A DNA stretch of 64,000 nt from Erythrobacter rubeus (lineage in GTDB: Bacteria > Pseudomonadota > Alphaproteobacteria > Sphingomonadales > Sphingomonadaceae). A program made the position numbers and the translations under genes. The DNA lies in the NCBI RefSeq assembly GCF_014705715.1, contig NZ_JACXLC010000001.1, forward strand, positions 2,784,429 to 2,848,428, written 5' to 3'. The notes beneath the pieces are model-generated. The model ran no database searches. It saw only the letters and a program-made list of their open reading frames with translations, and was not told where the DNA came from. How positions within the stretch are numbered: the stretch's first letter is position 1; the number at the start of each line of letters is the position of its first letter. This document shows, in pieces, positions 27,166-36,329 of this stretch.

Positions 27166-28335
27166 ATGGATTTCAACCTGACCGATGAGCAGCGCGAGCT
27201 GAAGGAAACGGCGCGCAAGTTCGCCCGAGCGGAATTGCCGGCACTGGCGCGCGACATGGAGGAAAAGGACTATCCGGTCCCTCACGACATGCTGCGGACC
27301 TACGGCGAGATGGGGTTTATGGGCGTGAACCTGCCGGAAGAATATGGCGGACTTGGGCTCGGCCATATCGAGGCCCTGCTGGTGCTCGAGGAGTTCGCCC
27401 AGGTCTCCAACGCAGTCGCCTTTCCGGTGTTCGAGGCGCTCACCGGGCCGGTGCGCACGGTCGAGCGGTTCGGGTCGGACGCAATGAAAGCGAAAGTCTT
27501 GCCCGAGGTCATAAAGGGCGAAAAGATCGTCGCCGTTTCCATGTCGGAACCCGATGCCGGGACTGCGCTGACCGACCTAAAGACGAAGGCGGTCGCCGAT
27601 GGCAACGGCTATGTCGTCAACGGCTACAAACGCTGGACAAGCGGGGGCGGGCATTCGGATTATTACGTTACCTATTGCCGCTTCTCCGATGACGACGGCG
27701 CGAAAGGCATCGGCGCGATCCTGCTGGAAAAAGACATGGAAGGCATGCAGTTCGGCAAGCGGGAAGAGCTGATGGGCTTTCGCGGCATCCCCACTGCCGA
27801 TTTCGCTATCGAGGATGTGAAAGTGCCGGGCGAGAACGTCATCATCGGCGCTGGCGGTTTTGGCAGACTGATGAGCGCATTCGGGCTGGAGCGCTGTGGC
27901 AATGCGACGCAGGCGCTGGGGCTGGCGGCGGCGGCGCTCGACCAGGCGCTCGAATACACGCAGGAGCGCGAGGCTTTCGGCAAGCCGATCGTCGATTTTC
28001 AGGCGGTGCAGCTCAAGCTCGCCGAAATGGCGATGAAGGTCGATGCCGCAAGGCTCCTCATCCACCGCGCCGCCGTCAACGCCGCGAGCAATGAAGGCGG
28101 GCTACCCAGCGTGTATGAAAGCAGCCTCGCCAAGTGCTATGCCAACGAGATCGTTCGCGAGGTCACGGCGCTTGGGATGCAAGTCATGGGCGGGTATGGC
28201 TATCACAAGGATTACGGCATGGAGCAGCGCCTGCGCGATGCCTATGCGTGGGGGATCGCGGGCGGCGCGATCGACGTGCAGAAAACGAACATTGCGAGCG
28301 CGATGATCGGTCGCCGATTTAACCAGCGGCGGTAA
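27166..28335 (+). CDS. acyl-CoA dehydrogenase family protein, altered active site
   Basis: A 389-residue ACAD-fold flavoprotein. N-terminal helices (LTDEQRELKETARKFAR), the beta domain with VSMSEPDAGTALTDLKT and the C-terminal helical domain with QEREAFGKPIVDFQAVQLKLAEM and GGYGYHKDYGMEQRLRDA are all complete. The place of the usual catalytic YEGTSEIQ reads AGGAIDVQ, so the general-base Glu appears to be Gly; a Glu elsewhere could substitute. It could oxidise the CoA thioester from the synthetase at 12805, or be a nonclassical ACAD-fold enzyme. It is the last gene of the apparent catabolic region. Confidence 0.88.
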   Translation: MDFNLTDEQRELKETARKFARAELPALARDMEEKDYPVPHDMLRTYGEMGFMGVNLPEEYGGLGLGHIEALLVLEEFAQVSNAVAFPVFEALTGPVRTVERFGSDAMKAKVLPEVIKGEKIVAVSMSEPDAGTALTDLKTKAVADGNGYVVNGYKRWTSGGGHSDYYVTYCRFSDDDGAKGIGAILLEKDMEGMQFGKREELMGFRGIPTADFAIEDVKVPGENVIIGAGGFGRLMSAFGLERCGNATQALGLAAAALDQALEYTQEREAFGKPIVDFQAVQLKLAEMAMKVDAARLLIHRAAVNAASNEGGLPSVYESSLAKCYANEIVREVTALGMQVMGGYGYHKDYGMEQRLRDAYAWGIAGGAIDVQKTNIASAMIGRRFNQRR

Positions 28336-28380
28336 GCTTAGCGCTTGCGATAGCAGGCTGTGTTGTCCAAATAGGACAGC

Positions 28381-28932
28381 ATGGAAACCACCGCGCAGCC
28401 AGCGCCGCCTGCCTCGCCCATCGATCCGCAGGCCGTCCAGCTTGGCAATCTCGTCGACGATGATGGCGAGTTCACAAAGCTTCATCCCAATTACAAGACC
28501 GCCCTGCGCGTTCGCGCGGCGCTTACCGCGTTGCCGGTCATCTTTGGCGCGATGATGCTGGAAGGATCGCTGCGAGGGCAGTCTCCCCTGCCATTCGGGG
28601 TAATCATCGGCCTCGTCGTCTTTCTGGCGGTGCTCTTCATCGTCCGCCTGCCATCGCGCCGTTATCACGCGCGCGGCTATCAGATTTCGAGCGACCGGCT
28701 GCGCGTCGTGCGCGGCATTCTCTGGCGCTCCGACACGGTCGTTCCCTTCGGACGGGTGCAGCATATCGATGTCGATCAGGGACCGCTCGAACGCTTCTTC
28801 GATATCGCAACGCTGACTTTGCACACGGCGGGCAATCACAATGCGTCGGTCAATCTCCCCGGCCTTGGACACGCACTGGCGACGGAGATGCGTGAGGAAA
28901 TCCGCGCGCATATCAAGCGGGAGAGCATGTGA
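28381..28932 (+). CDS. bacterial PH-domain membrane protein (YdbS-like)
   Basis: A 183-residue protein with two membrane helices (about residues 40-60 and 75-95) followed by a bacterial pleckstrin-like domain whose signature is GYQISSDRLRVVRGILWRSD and PFGRVQHIDVDQGPLER. Family members of the YdbS/YdbT type form inner-membrane complexes of poorly known function. It overlaps the next gene by four bases (GTGA), and the pair forms an operon. Confidence 0.88.
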   Translation: METTAQPAPPASPIDPQAVQLGNLVDDDGEFTKLHPNYKTALRVRAALTALPVIFGAMMLEGSLRGQSPLPFGVIIGLVVFLAVLFIVRLPSRRYHARGYQISSDRLRVVRGILWRSDTVVPFGRVQHIDVDQGPLERFFDIATLTLHTAGNHNASVNLPGLGHALATEMREEIRAHIKRESM

Positions 28933-30521
28933 GCGTGTCAGCGCCCGCATCGCATTCGGTCTCCGTGCCGATCACGGCCAAAGCGCCCGATGCCCAGCCG
29001 CAGCCGGAGCCGCAGCGAACGGCTCCGCTCAGTGTCGGGATTGGACTGCTTGGCGCGATCCAGAACGCGATCGTGCCCATCGCCTTTGTCGCGTTCAGCA
29101 GCAGCGGGCGCGGTTACGGCATTCTCGCCGCTTTAGGCGTCGGCTTGGCGATCATCGTCATTGGCGGCTTTTTTTCATATCTGCGCTGGCGCCGCCTGAC
29201 CTATACGATCGGCGCGCAGGACATCAGGGTCGAAAGCGGCGTGCTCAGCCGCGCGGCGCGCTCGGTGCCGTATGAGCGCATCCAGGATGTCAGCCTCGAG
29301 CAAAAACTGCTTCCGCGGCTATTCGGCCTGGTCGCCGTAAAGTTCGAGACCGGGGCGGGCGGGGGCGACGATCTCAGCCTTGCCTATCTGACGGAGGATG
29401 CAGGCGAAGAGCTGCGCCAGTTGATCCGTGAGCGCCGCGATGCGCAAGCGGGGGCGGATAGCGGGACCGAGAGCGATGCGCCGTCGCTCTCCGAGGAGCC
29501 AGCAGCCGAGGCGCTATTCACCATGGGCCCCGACCGGCTTTTCACCTTCGGCCTGTTCGAATTCTCGCTTGCTGTGTTCGCGGTGCTCGCAGGTCTTGCC
29601 CAATATGCGGACGGCTTCATAGAGATCGGCGACGCGATCGATCTCGCAGGCGCATGGTTCTCCGATCGCGGCGAAGAGGTGGCGGCGCTGGGCGCGACGC
29701 TCCAGATCTTGAGCGCGCTCGCCGGATTGTTCATCGTGTTCATCGTCGGATCGGCCACCGGAATGATCCGCGTTTTCACCCGTGAGTGGGGGTTCCTGCT
29801 CGAACGCACAGCGCGCGGTTTTCGCAGGCGGCGCGGCCTGTTTACCCGGACCGATGTCGTCATGCCTATCCACCGCGTGCAGGGGGTGACGATCGGAACA
29901 CGCGCGCTCCGCTACCGCTTCGGCTGGCACAATCTGCGCTTCGTCAGCCTCGCCCAGGATGCAGGATCTTCGAGCCACGTGGTCGCGCCATTTGCGAAGA
30001 TGGAGGAGATCCGGCCGATCATAGCGGCGGCCGGGTTCGATTTGCCGAGCGACAATGCCGAATGGCACCGCGCCAGCAAACGCTACCGCACCGACAGCGC
30101 TATCGTCGATTCGCTGGTCTTCATCATCACGGCAATCGTCACGGGCACGGCGACGCTGCTCTACGCGCCCGAATGGTTTCTCTTCGTAGTGTCCATTCCG
30201 CTGGTGCTGGCACTGATCGCGGCGGGCGCAAACCTGCTGGCATGGCGATTCCAGAGGCACGCACTCGATGCCTCGCAGATCGTCTCGACCAAGGGTGTGC
30301 TTTCGCCGCGCAGCCAGATCGCGACACGCCTCAAGCTGCATTCGGCGGAGATTGCGCAGGGTCCGATTGCGCGGCTGCGGGGTTATGGCACCGTGCATCT
30401 GGGGCTTGCGGGCGGCGAGTTCGCGATCCCCGGCGTGCCGCTTGACCGCGCAAGGGAGGTGCGCCGGGAAGTGCTGAAGACCATCGCCGCGACCGATTTC
30501 TCCGATATCGAAACGTCCTAG
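28929..30521 (+). CDS. bacterial PH-domain membrane protein with repeated domains (YdbT-like)
   Basis: A 530-residue protein starting with GTG inside the stop of the YdbS-like gene. It has paired membrane helices before each of three PH-like domains; their recurring signatures are YTIGAQDIRVESGVLSRAAR with PYERIQDV, RGLFTRTDVVMPIHRVQGV, and STKGVLSPRSQIA. The pair is widespread in bacteria and is usually annotated as PH domain-containing proteins or YdbS/YdbT. Confidence 0.88.
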   Translation: MSVSAPASHSVSVPITAKAPDAQPQPEPQRTAPLSVGIGLLGAIQNAIVPIAFVAFSSSGRGYGILAALGVGLAIIVIGGFFSYLRWRRLTYTIGAQDIRVESGVLSRAARSVPYERIQDVSLEQKLLPRLFGLVAVKFETGAGGGDDLSLAYLTEDAGEELRQLIRERRDAQAGADSGTESDAPSLSEEPAAEALFTMGPDRLFTFGLFEFSLAVFAVLAGLAQYADGFIEIGDAIDLAGAWFSDRGEEVAALGATLQILSALAGLFIVFIVGSATGMIRVFTREWGFLLERTARGFRRRRGLFTRTDVVMPIHRVQGVTIGTRALRYRFGWHNLRFVSLAQDAGSSSHVVAPFAKMEEIRPIIAAAGFDLPSDNAEWHRASKRYRTDSAIVDSLVFIITAIVTGTATLLYAPEWFLFVVSIPLVLALIAAGANLLAWRFQRHALDASQIVSTKGVLSPRSQIATRLKLHSAEIAQGPIARLRGYGTVHLGLAGGEFAIPGVPLDRAREVRREVLKTIAATDFSDIETS

Positions 30522-30844
30522 GCGCGCAAGTCCGCCCAGCCGGGGTTCTGGTCGAACTTTGCAGCGACATAGGAGCAGCGCGGATCGATCTTGAAGCCCT
30601 GCTTGCGCGCGTCCGCTACCAGCCGTTCGACCAGCTGCGCGGCGATCCCGCGGCCGCCGATCGCATCGGGCACGACCGTATGGGTGGCCACTCTCACATC
30701 GCTAGTCACAGTTTCTTGAGGCAAGCCGGTCTTTGGCTCCCATTCGAGATATCCCTGATGGCTCTCACCGGCGACATCGGCGAGGTACTTGCCGCCCTGG
30801 CCCTGCGCGTGATGTGTGATCGTGACCTGTGCCTCGTCCGTCAT
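30518..30844 (-). CDS. small GNAT-family N-acetyltransferase
   Basis: A 108-residue minimal GCN5-related acetyltransferase of the YjdJ/NATD1 type. VVPDAIGGRGIAAQLVERL carries the acetyl-CoA pyrophosphate-binding loop, and the C-terminal PRCSYVAAKFDQNPGWADL is typical of this tiny subfamily. The acceptor substrate is unknown. It converges on the PH-domain operon, overlapping by 4 bases, and is divergent from the threonine aldolase gene. Confidence 0.9.
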   Translation of the reverse strand: MTDEAQVTITHHAQGQGGKYLADVAGESHQGYLEWEPKTGLPQETVTSDVRVATHTVVPDAIGGRGIAAQLVERLVADARKQGFKIDPRCSYVAAKFDQNPGWADLRA

Positions 30845-30896
30845 TTGTAATGCTCCTTCTTGCCATCAACGCCGTTCCGGTTAGAGGCGTTCCGAT

Positions 30897-31895
30897 ATGA
30901 GCAAGTTTCTGTCCGACAATGCAGCGCCGGTGCATCCCAAGGTATGGGAAGCGATGCGCGCGGCCGACGAAGCAGATAACCCCTATGACGGGGACGCGCT
31001 TTCCAGCGAGCTCGATGCGCGCGTCACCGATCTGTTCGGGCGCGATTGCGCGGCGATGTGGGTGGCGACGGGAACGGCAGCCAATTGCCTGGCGCTGGCG
31101 ACGATGTGCCAACCGCACGGCGGTGTGGTCTGCCATGAAGAGGCGCATATCGAAGTCGATGAGGGCGGAGCGCCAGGCTTCTATCTGCACGGTGCCAAGC
31201 TGATGCTGTGTTCGGGTGAAGGGGCAAAACTCACTCCCGATGGGATCACAGCTCTGATCGATCCGATCCGCGATGATGTCCACCAGGTCCAGCCGCACGC
31301 AATCGCGATTACGCAGGCGAGCGAATATGGGCGGACCTATTCGGCGGACGAACTTGAAGCGCTCTCCGACTTTGCCAAATCGCGCGGACTTGGCCTCCAC
31401 ATGGACGGCGCGCGTTTCGCCAATGCGGCGGCTTTTCTCGGAGGCTCGGCAAAGGGCGCTGCGGGCCCCGTGGACAGTCTCGCATTCGGTTTCATCAAGA
31501 ATGGCGCCATGAGCGCCGAAGCGGTTGTCCTGTTCGATCCGCAGCAGGCCGACCTCGTCAAATATCGCCGTAAGCGCGCAGGCCATCTGCAATGCAAGGG
31601 GCGCTATCTTGCCGCTCAGATACTCGCGATGCTCGATGACGATCTGTGGCTCGCCAATGCGCGCCACGCCAATGCCGCGGCGCAGGATATCGCCAGCGGA
31701 TGCGCTGAGCGGTTGATGCATCCGGTCGAAGCGAATGAATTGTTCGTGCGCTTGTCCGCAGCCGAGCGCGAGGCGCTGCGCGCGCAAGGCTTCGAATTCT
31801 ACGACTGGGGCGCGGATGCCGCCCGCTTCGTCACCGCGTGGAATACCCGTGCGGAGGATGCGAGCGCTCTCGGAAAAGTGATCGCGTCTTTATGA
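30897..31895 (+). CDS. ltaE: low-specificity threonine aldolase
   Basis: A 332-residue PLP enzyme that cleaves threonine or allo-threonine to glycine and acetaldehyde. The Schiff-base lysine is Lys201 in FGFIKNGAM; HMDGARFANA (residues 168-177) supplies Asp170 and Arg173; CHEEAHIEVDEGG near residue 80 provides the ring-stacking His. The length is typical. It lies in a housekeeping stretch with no tight operon partner, and the DMT transporter follows closely. Confidence 0.93.
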   Translation: MSKFLSDNAAPVHPKVWEAMRAADEADNPYDGDALSSELDARVTDLFGRDCAAMWVATGTAANCLALATMCQPHGGVVCHEEAHIEVDEGGAPGFYLHGAKLMLCSGEGAKLTPDGITALIDPIRDDVHQVQPHAIAITQASEYGRTYSADELEALSDFAKSRGLGLHMDGARFANAAAFLGGSAKGAAGPVDSLAFGFIKNGAMSAEAVVLFDPQQADLVKYRRKRAGHLQCKGRYLAAQILAMLDDDLWLANARHANAAAQDIASGCAERLMHPVEANELFVRLSAAEREALRAQGFEFYDWGADAARFVTAWNTRAEDASALGKVIASL

Positions 31896-31905
31896 GCGTC
31901 ACACT

Positions 31906-32826
31906 TTGAGCGCGCCGCAGTCCTCTATGCTGCAATGGCGCGTCATCCTGCCATTTATCCTGACCGGCGCGATCTGGGGTTCGACCTGGTTTGTCATCAC
32001 CGGGCAGATCGACGGAGTGCCCGCCGCGTGGTCGGTGTTCTACCGCTTTGCGTTGGCGACCCCCGCGCTGTTTCTGGTCGCGTACCTGATGAAACGGAGG
32101 CTGACGCTGACGAGGCCGGAGCATCTGCTTGCGGCGTTTGTCGGCATCTTCCAGTTCAGCGGCAATTTCCTATTCGTGTATCATGCCGAGCTCTACGTGA
32201 CCTCAGGCATCGTCGCGATGATGTTCGGCCTGTTGATGGTACCCAACGCGATTTTCGCGCGGATATTTCTTGGAGAGCGTGCTCAGGGCCGGTTCTTCGT
32301 GGGCAGCATGATCGCGATCATCGGGGTTTCGTTCCTGCTCGTCCATGAATGGCGCGCCAATCCGGATGCCGGAGTGATCGGCGGAAATGTCGCGCTTGGC
32401 ATTGTGCTGGCGATGCTCGGCATCCTCGCCGCGTCGATCGCCAACGTCATTCAGGCCAACCCCACGGGCCGCGCGGTGCCGATGGTGAGCCTGCTGGCCT
32501 GGGCGATGCTGTACGGAACCGTGTTCGATCTGGGATTTGCAGCGCTTACAGCCGGACCGCCACCGCTGCCGAGCAGTCCCGGATATTGGGCGGGCATCGT
32601 ATATCTCGCGCTGATCGGGTCCGTCGTCACGTTCCCGCTGCACTACAATCTCGTCCGCGAGATCGGGGCGGGGCGCACAGCGTACAATTCGATTCTGACG
32701 ATCTCTGTCGCGATGCTGATTTCGACCCTGTTCGAAGACTACCGCTGGACCGCGCTGACCGCCGGCGGAATGGTGCTTGCGGTGGTCGGCATGGGGATCG
32801 CGCTAAGAGCTAAGCAGAGCCGATAA
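31906..32826 (+). CDS. DMT-superfamily (EamA) transporter
   Basis: A 306-residue inner-membrane protein with two EamA repeats and about ten helices; the first helix follows WRVILPFILTGAIWGSTW. Members export amino acids, nucleobases or metabolites. The start is uncertain: TTG at 31906 gives a plausible MSAPQSS N-terminus, and ATG at 31927 gives a shorter one; neither has a convincing ribosome binding site. It starts 10 bases after the threonine aldolase stop and overlaps the convergent epimerase gene. Confidence 0.87.
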   Translation: MSAPQSSMLQWRVILPFILTGAIWGSTWFVITGQIDGVPAAWSVFYRFALATPALFLVAYLMKRRLTLTRPEHLLAAFVGIFQFSGNFLFVYHAELYVTSGIVAMMFGLLMVPNAIFARIFLGERAQGRFFVGSMIAIIGVSFLLVHEWRANPDAGVIGGNVALGIVLAMLGILAASIANVIQANPTGRAVPMVSLLAWAMLYGTVFDLGFAALTAGPPPLPSSPGYWAGIVYLALIGSVVTFPLHYNLVREIGAGRTAYNSILTISVAMLISTLFEDYRWTALTAGGMVLAVVGMGIALRAKQSR

Positions 32827-33591
32827 TCCCTCGACATAGGTGGGGTATCGGGGCCGCCAGTCGAGAACGCGTTTTGCCTTGCCATTCGCCACCCGGCGGT
32901 TCTCCGAATAGAAGCCGAGCGCCATTTCACTCAGGTTCGCTTCTTCGAGCGTCTGCATCGGCGGCGGTTCGACCCCAAGCAGGCGGCAGGCATATTCTGT
33001 CACCGCGTTGCCGCTGGCTGGAAGATCGTCACCCAGATTATACACGCCCGGCGGTGCATCTTGCGTAAGCGCGGCGGTGACCCCGCTGACTATGTCATCG
33101 ACATGCACCCGGCTAAAGACCTGCCCCGGCAGATCGATCCGGCGGGCCTTGCCTTCGCGCACCCGGTCGAGCGCCGAGCGGCCGGGCCCGTAAATGCCTG
33201 GCAGGCGGAACACCCGCGCATTCATCTCCATCCACGCGGCGTCGGCTTCCGATCGGGCATTGCGCCTGCCGGTGCCGGTGGGCGAGCTTTCATCGACCCA
33301 CGCACCCTGCTTGTCACCGTAAACCCCGGTCGAGGAGAGGTAGAACAGCGAGCGCCCGCGAAGCCTATCGCCATAGCGCGCGAGCACCGGGTCGGTGTTC
33401 TCTTTGCGGTCTGGCGGGACGGATGAAAGGATGTGCCCGGCGCCTTCGAGCGCTTGCGCGACAGCATCCTCGTCGCCGAAATCCACATTGCCTGCGCTGC
33501 CGGTCGCATCGACCTGCCAGCCGCTTGCGGTCATCTCTTCGGCAATTCTTTTCGCCGTATAGCCCAGGCCAAATATGAACAATCGCGCCAT
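32803..33591 (-). CDS. NAD-dependent epimerase/dehydratase family protein (YeeZ-like)
   Basis: A 262-residue extended-SDR-type protein. RLFIFGLGYTAKRIAEEM is the nucleotide-binding loop, FYLSSTGVYGDKQG is the conserved core, and VFRLPGIYGPGRSALDRV and FSRVHVDDIVSGV follow. The catalytic YxxxK is not present after the SSTGVYG segment, as is common in this group. The biological substrate is not known. It is divergent from pepN with a 53-base spacer and overlaps the DMT transporter gene by 24 bases. Confidence 0.88.
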   Translation of the reverse strand: MARLFIFGLGYTAKRIAEEMTASGWQVDATGSAGNVDFGDEDAVAQALEGAGHILSSVPPDRKENTDPVLARYGDRLRGRSLFYLSSTGVYGDKQGAWVDESSPTGTGRRNARSEADAAWMEMNARVFRLPGIYGPGRSALDRVREGKARRIDLPGQVFSRVHVDDIVSGVTAALTQDAPPGVYNLGDDLPASGNAVTEYACRLLGVEPPPMQTLEEANLSEMALGFYSENRRVANGKAKRVLDWRPRYPTYVEGLSALLSS

Positions 33592-33644
33592 AGAAGTGTT
33601 CTAATCGCTTGACGCCCGCACAAATCAACTGAAATCGAGTTCCC

Positions 33645-36329
33645 ATGGATATCGCAACCACCCCGACCAGCCCCGAAGGCAATCCCGAACTCGCCGATGC
33701 GGCGCCTACACCTCACGATCCGCCTGTCATCCGCCGGGAGGATTACCAGCCCTTTCCATGGATCGTCCCTCAGACAGAGCTTGAATTCGTCCTCGGCATC
33801 GACAGCACGCGGGTCACTTCGCGGCTGACCATCAAGCGCAATCCGGAAACGGAATCGATCTCGCCAGAGCTCAGGCTGAACGGCGACGGGATTAAAACCG
33901 ACATGGTCATGATCGATGGCGCGCGCTTCGGCGACTGGTCGATGGACGAGGGTGACCTGCTCGTGAACCTGCCCGGAGAAAGCCACACGGTCGAAATCGT
34001 CACCCATATCGATCCGAGCGCTAATACCGCGCTGATGGGGCTGTTCGCATCGAACGGAATGCTGTGCACCCAGTGCGAGGCAGAAGGCTTTCGCCGCATC
34101 ACGTTCTTCCCAGACCGTCCGGACGTCCTATCCACCTACCGCGTAAAGATGAGCGGGCCGAAAGACCTCTTCCCGATCCTCTTGTGCAACGGCAACAAGG
34201 TTGCCGAAGGCGACGGAAATGACGGCACGCACTGGGCGGAGTGGCACGACCCATGGCCGAAGCCATCCTACCTGTTCGCGCTTGTCGCGGGGGATCTCGT
34301 AGCCAATTCGGCTCCGTTCACTACGCAGTCCGGCCGCGAGGTCGAATGCAATGTCTGGGTGCGTGAGGAGGATTTGGCCCGCACCGACCATGCTCTTCAA
34401 TCGCTTCACCGCTCGATGAAGTGGGATGAGGAAACCTTCGGCCGCGAATATGATCTCGACCTCTACAACATCGTGGCGGTCTCGGACTTCAATATGGGCG
34501 CGATGGAGAACAAGGGGCTCAACGTCTTCAACACCAAATACGTGCTCGCCGATCCCGACACCGCGACCGATGCGGATTTCGACGCCGTCGAAGGCGTGAT
34601 TGCGCACGAATATTTTCACAATTGGTCTGGCAACCGGGTGACCTGCCGCGACTGGTTCCAGCTCTCGCTCAAGGAGGGCTTCACCGTGCTGCGCGACCAG
34701 CTTTTCAGCCAGGACATGCAGGGCGAGGCGGTCAAGCGGATAGAGGATGTGCGCATCCTTCGCGCGGCGCAGTTCCCCGAAGATGCCGGCCCTCTCGCGC
34801 ATCCGATCCGCCCGGATAGTTACCGCGAGATCAGCAATTTCTACACCGCGACTGTCTACAATAAAGGTGCTGAAGTCATCCGCATGATGCGCACGATGGC
34901 CGGGGCCGAGGACTTCCGCGCGGGCACCGATCTCTATTTCGACCGCCACGATGGCGAAGCGGCCACTTGCGAAGACTTCATCACGGCGATCGAGGACGGC
35001 GCGGGGCTCGAGCTGGCGCAGTTCCGCCGGTGGTACCGGCAAGCAGGCACGCCGCGGATCGAAGTCAGCCAGAAGCTCGGCGATGGCGACGGGCTGGATG
35101 TGACCTTCAGGCAAACCGTCCCGGATACGCCGGGTCAGAAGAACAAAGGCGCGATGCATATTCCGCTGCGCGTCGCAGTCCATTGCCGCGAAACCGGCGC
35201 ATTGGGCGAAGAGCAACTGATCGAGCTCCGGCACGATGAGCAAACTATCAGCCTTCCGCTGGCCGGTCCGGTTCCGGTGCTGTCGATAAATCGCGGATTT
35301 ACGGCGCCCGTCATCATCGAGCGTGAGCTTGAAAGCGAAGACCTCGTTTTCCTAGCCGCGAAAGACGATGATCCCTTCGCCCGCTACGAGGCATTGCAGG
35401 ACCTCGCCGTTCGCCATCTGGTGGCGGCGGCCAGCCGCGAGCTCGATCAAGCCGGGCGCGCCGAGGGCAAGCGCCTCGTATGCGACGCGTTCCGATCGAT
35501 CCTGTCCGATCCGGCGCTCGACCATTCCATGCGCGGCGAATTGATGATGTTACCGAGCGAAACCTATCTCTTCGAAGCGATGGCGGGCAGCGACCCTGCC
35601 GGTATTCGCAAAGCCGAACCGCTCGAAATCCACAAAGAGCGCGAGCAGCTCAAGACTGCCATCGGCGTCACATTGAAGCGCGAGCTCGAATCGCTTTACG
35701 CCCAGGTCGCCGACATTCCCTACGATGATCCGGCGGGTCGGGGTGCGCGCAAGGTCAAGACGCAGATCGCCGCGCTGTTTGCAGCAAGCGATCCCGAGCG
35801 TGCGGCGGTCATGGCCTCGCGCCAGTTCGATCAGGCGGACAACATGACCGACCGGCAGGGCGCATTGATGGTGCTCTGCGGCCTTCAACACCCGGCGCGC
35901 GAGGAGCGCCTGCAGGCGTTCTACGACCGCTATCAAGGCAACGCTCTCGTCATCGACAAGTGGTTCACCTTGCAGGCTCTGTCGCTGCATCCAGAGGTAC
36001 TCTCGCACGTGAAAACGCTCGCCGAGCATGCCGACTTCACGATGAAGAACCCCAATCGGGTGCGCTCGCTTTACATGGCTTTTGCTGGCAATCCGCAGGG
36101 ATTCCACGCGCAGGATGGATCGGGCTATCGCATGATCGCCGATGTGATCCTGGCGCTCGATCCGATTAACCCGCAGACGGCGGCGCGTTTCGTTTCTCCG
36201 CTCGGGAAATGGCGGCGGATCGAGTCGGTGAAAGCCGGGCTGATGAAAGCCGAGCTGGAGCGGATCGCTGTGACGGAGGGTCTCTCGCGCGACACATTCG
36301 AGCAGGTTTCGCGCAGCCTCGATGGCTGA
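33645..36329 (+). CDS. pepN: aminopeptidase N
   Basis: An 894-residue M1 metallopeptidase that removes N-terminal residues from peptides in the cytoplasm. MGAMENKGLNVFN (from about residue 285) is the exopeptidase substrate-binding signature. HEYFHNWSGNRV (from about residue 321) gives the two zinc His residues, and LKEGFTV the third ligand Glu. Length and order match the gammaproteobacterial PepN subfamily. Its stop lies inside the start of pgeF (ATGGCTGA), so the two genes overlap by 8 bases. Confidence 0.97.
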   Translation: MDIATTPTSPEGNPELADAAPTPHDPPVIRREDYQPFPWIVPQTELEFVLGIDSTRVTSRLTIKRNPETESISPELRLNGDGIKTDMVMIDGARFGDWSMDEGDLLVNLPGESHTVEIVTHIDPSANTALMGLFASNGMLCTQCEAEGFRRITFFPDRPDVLSTYRVKMSGPKDLFPILLCNGNKVAEGDGNDGTHWAEWHDPWPKPSYLFALVAGDLVANSAPFTTQSGREVECNVWVREEDLARTDHALQSLHRSMKWDEETFGREYDLDLYNIVAVSDFNMGAMENKGLNVFNTKYVLADPDTATDADFDAVEGVIAHEYFHNWSGNRVTCRDWFQLSLKEGFTVLRDQLFSQDMQGEAVKRIEDVRILRAAQFPEDAGPLAHPIRPDSYREISNFYTATVYNKGAEVIRMMRTMAGAEDFRAGTDLYFDRHDGEAATCEDFITAIEDGAGLELAQFRRWYRQAGTPRIEVSQKLGDGDGLDVTFRQTVPDTPGQKNKGAMHIPLRVAVHCRETGALGEEQLIELRHDEQTISLPLAGPVPVLSINRGFTAPVIIERELESEDLVFLAAKDDDPFARYEALQDLAVRHLVAAASRELDQAGRAEGKRLVCDAFRSILSDPALDHSMRGELMMLPSETYLFEAMAGSDPAGIRKAEPLEIHKEREQLKTAIGVTLKRELESLYAQVADIPYDDPAGRGARKVKTQIAALFAASDPERAAVMASRQFDQADNMTDRQGALMVLCGLQHPAREERLQAFYDRYQGNALVIDKWFTLQALSLHPEVLSHVKTLAEHADFTMKNPNRVRSLYMAFAGNPQGFHAQDGSGYRMIADVILALDPINPQTAARFVSPLGKWRRIESVKAGLMKAELERIAVTEGLSRDTFEQVSRSLDG

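Noticed and set aside
34128-35243. Minus-strand open frame opposite pepN
   Set aside because: Shadow of the aminopeptidase; no ribosome binding site or domain signature.
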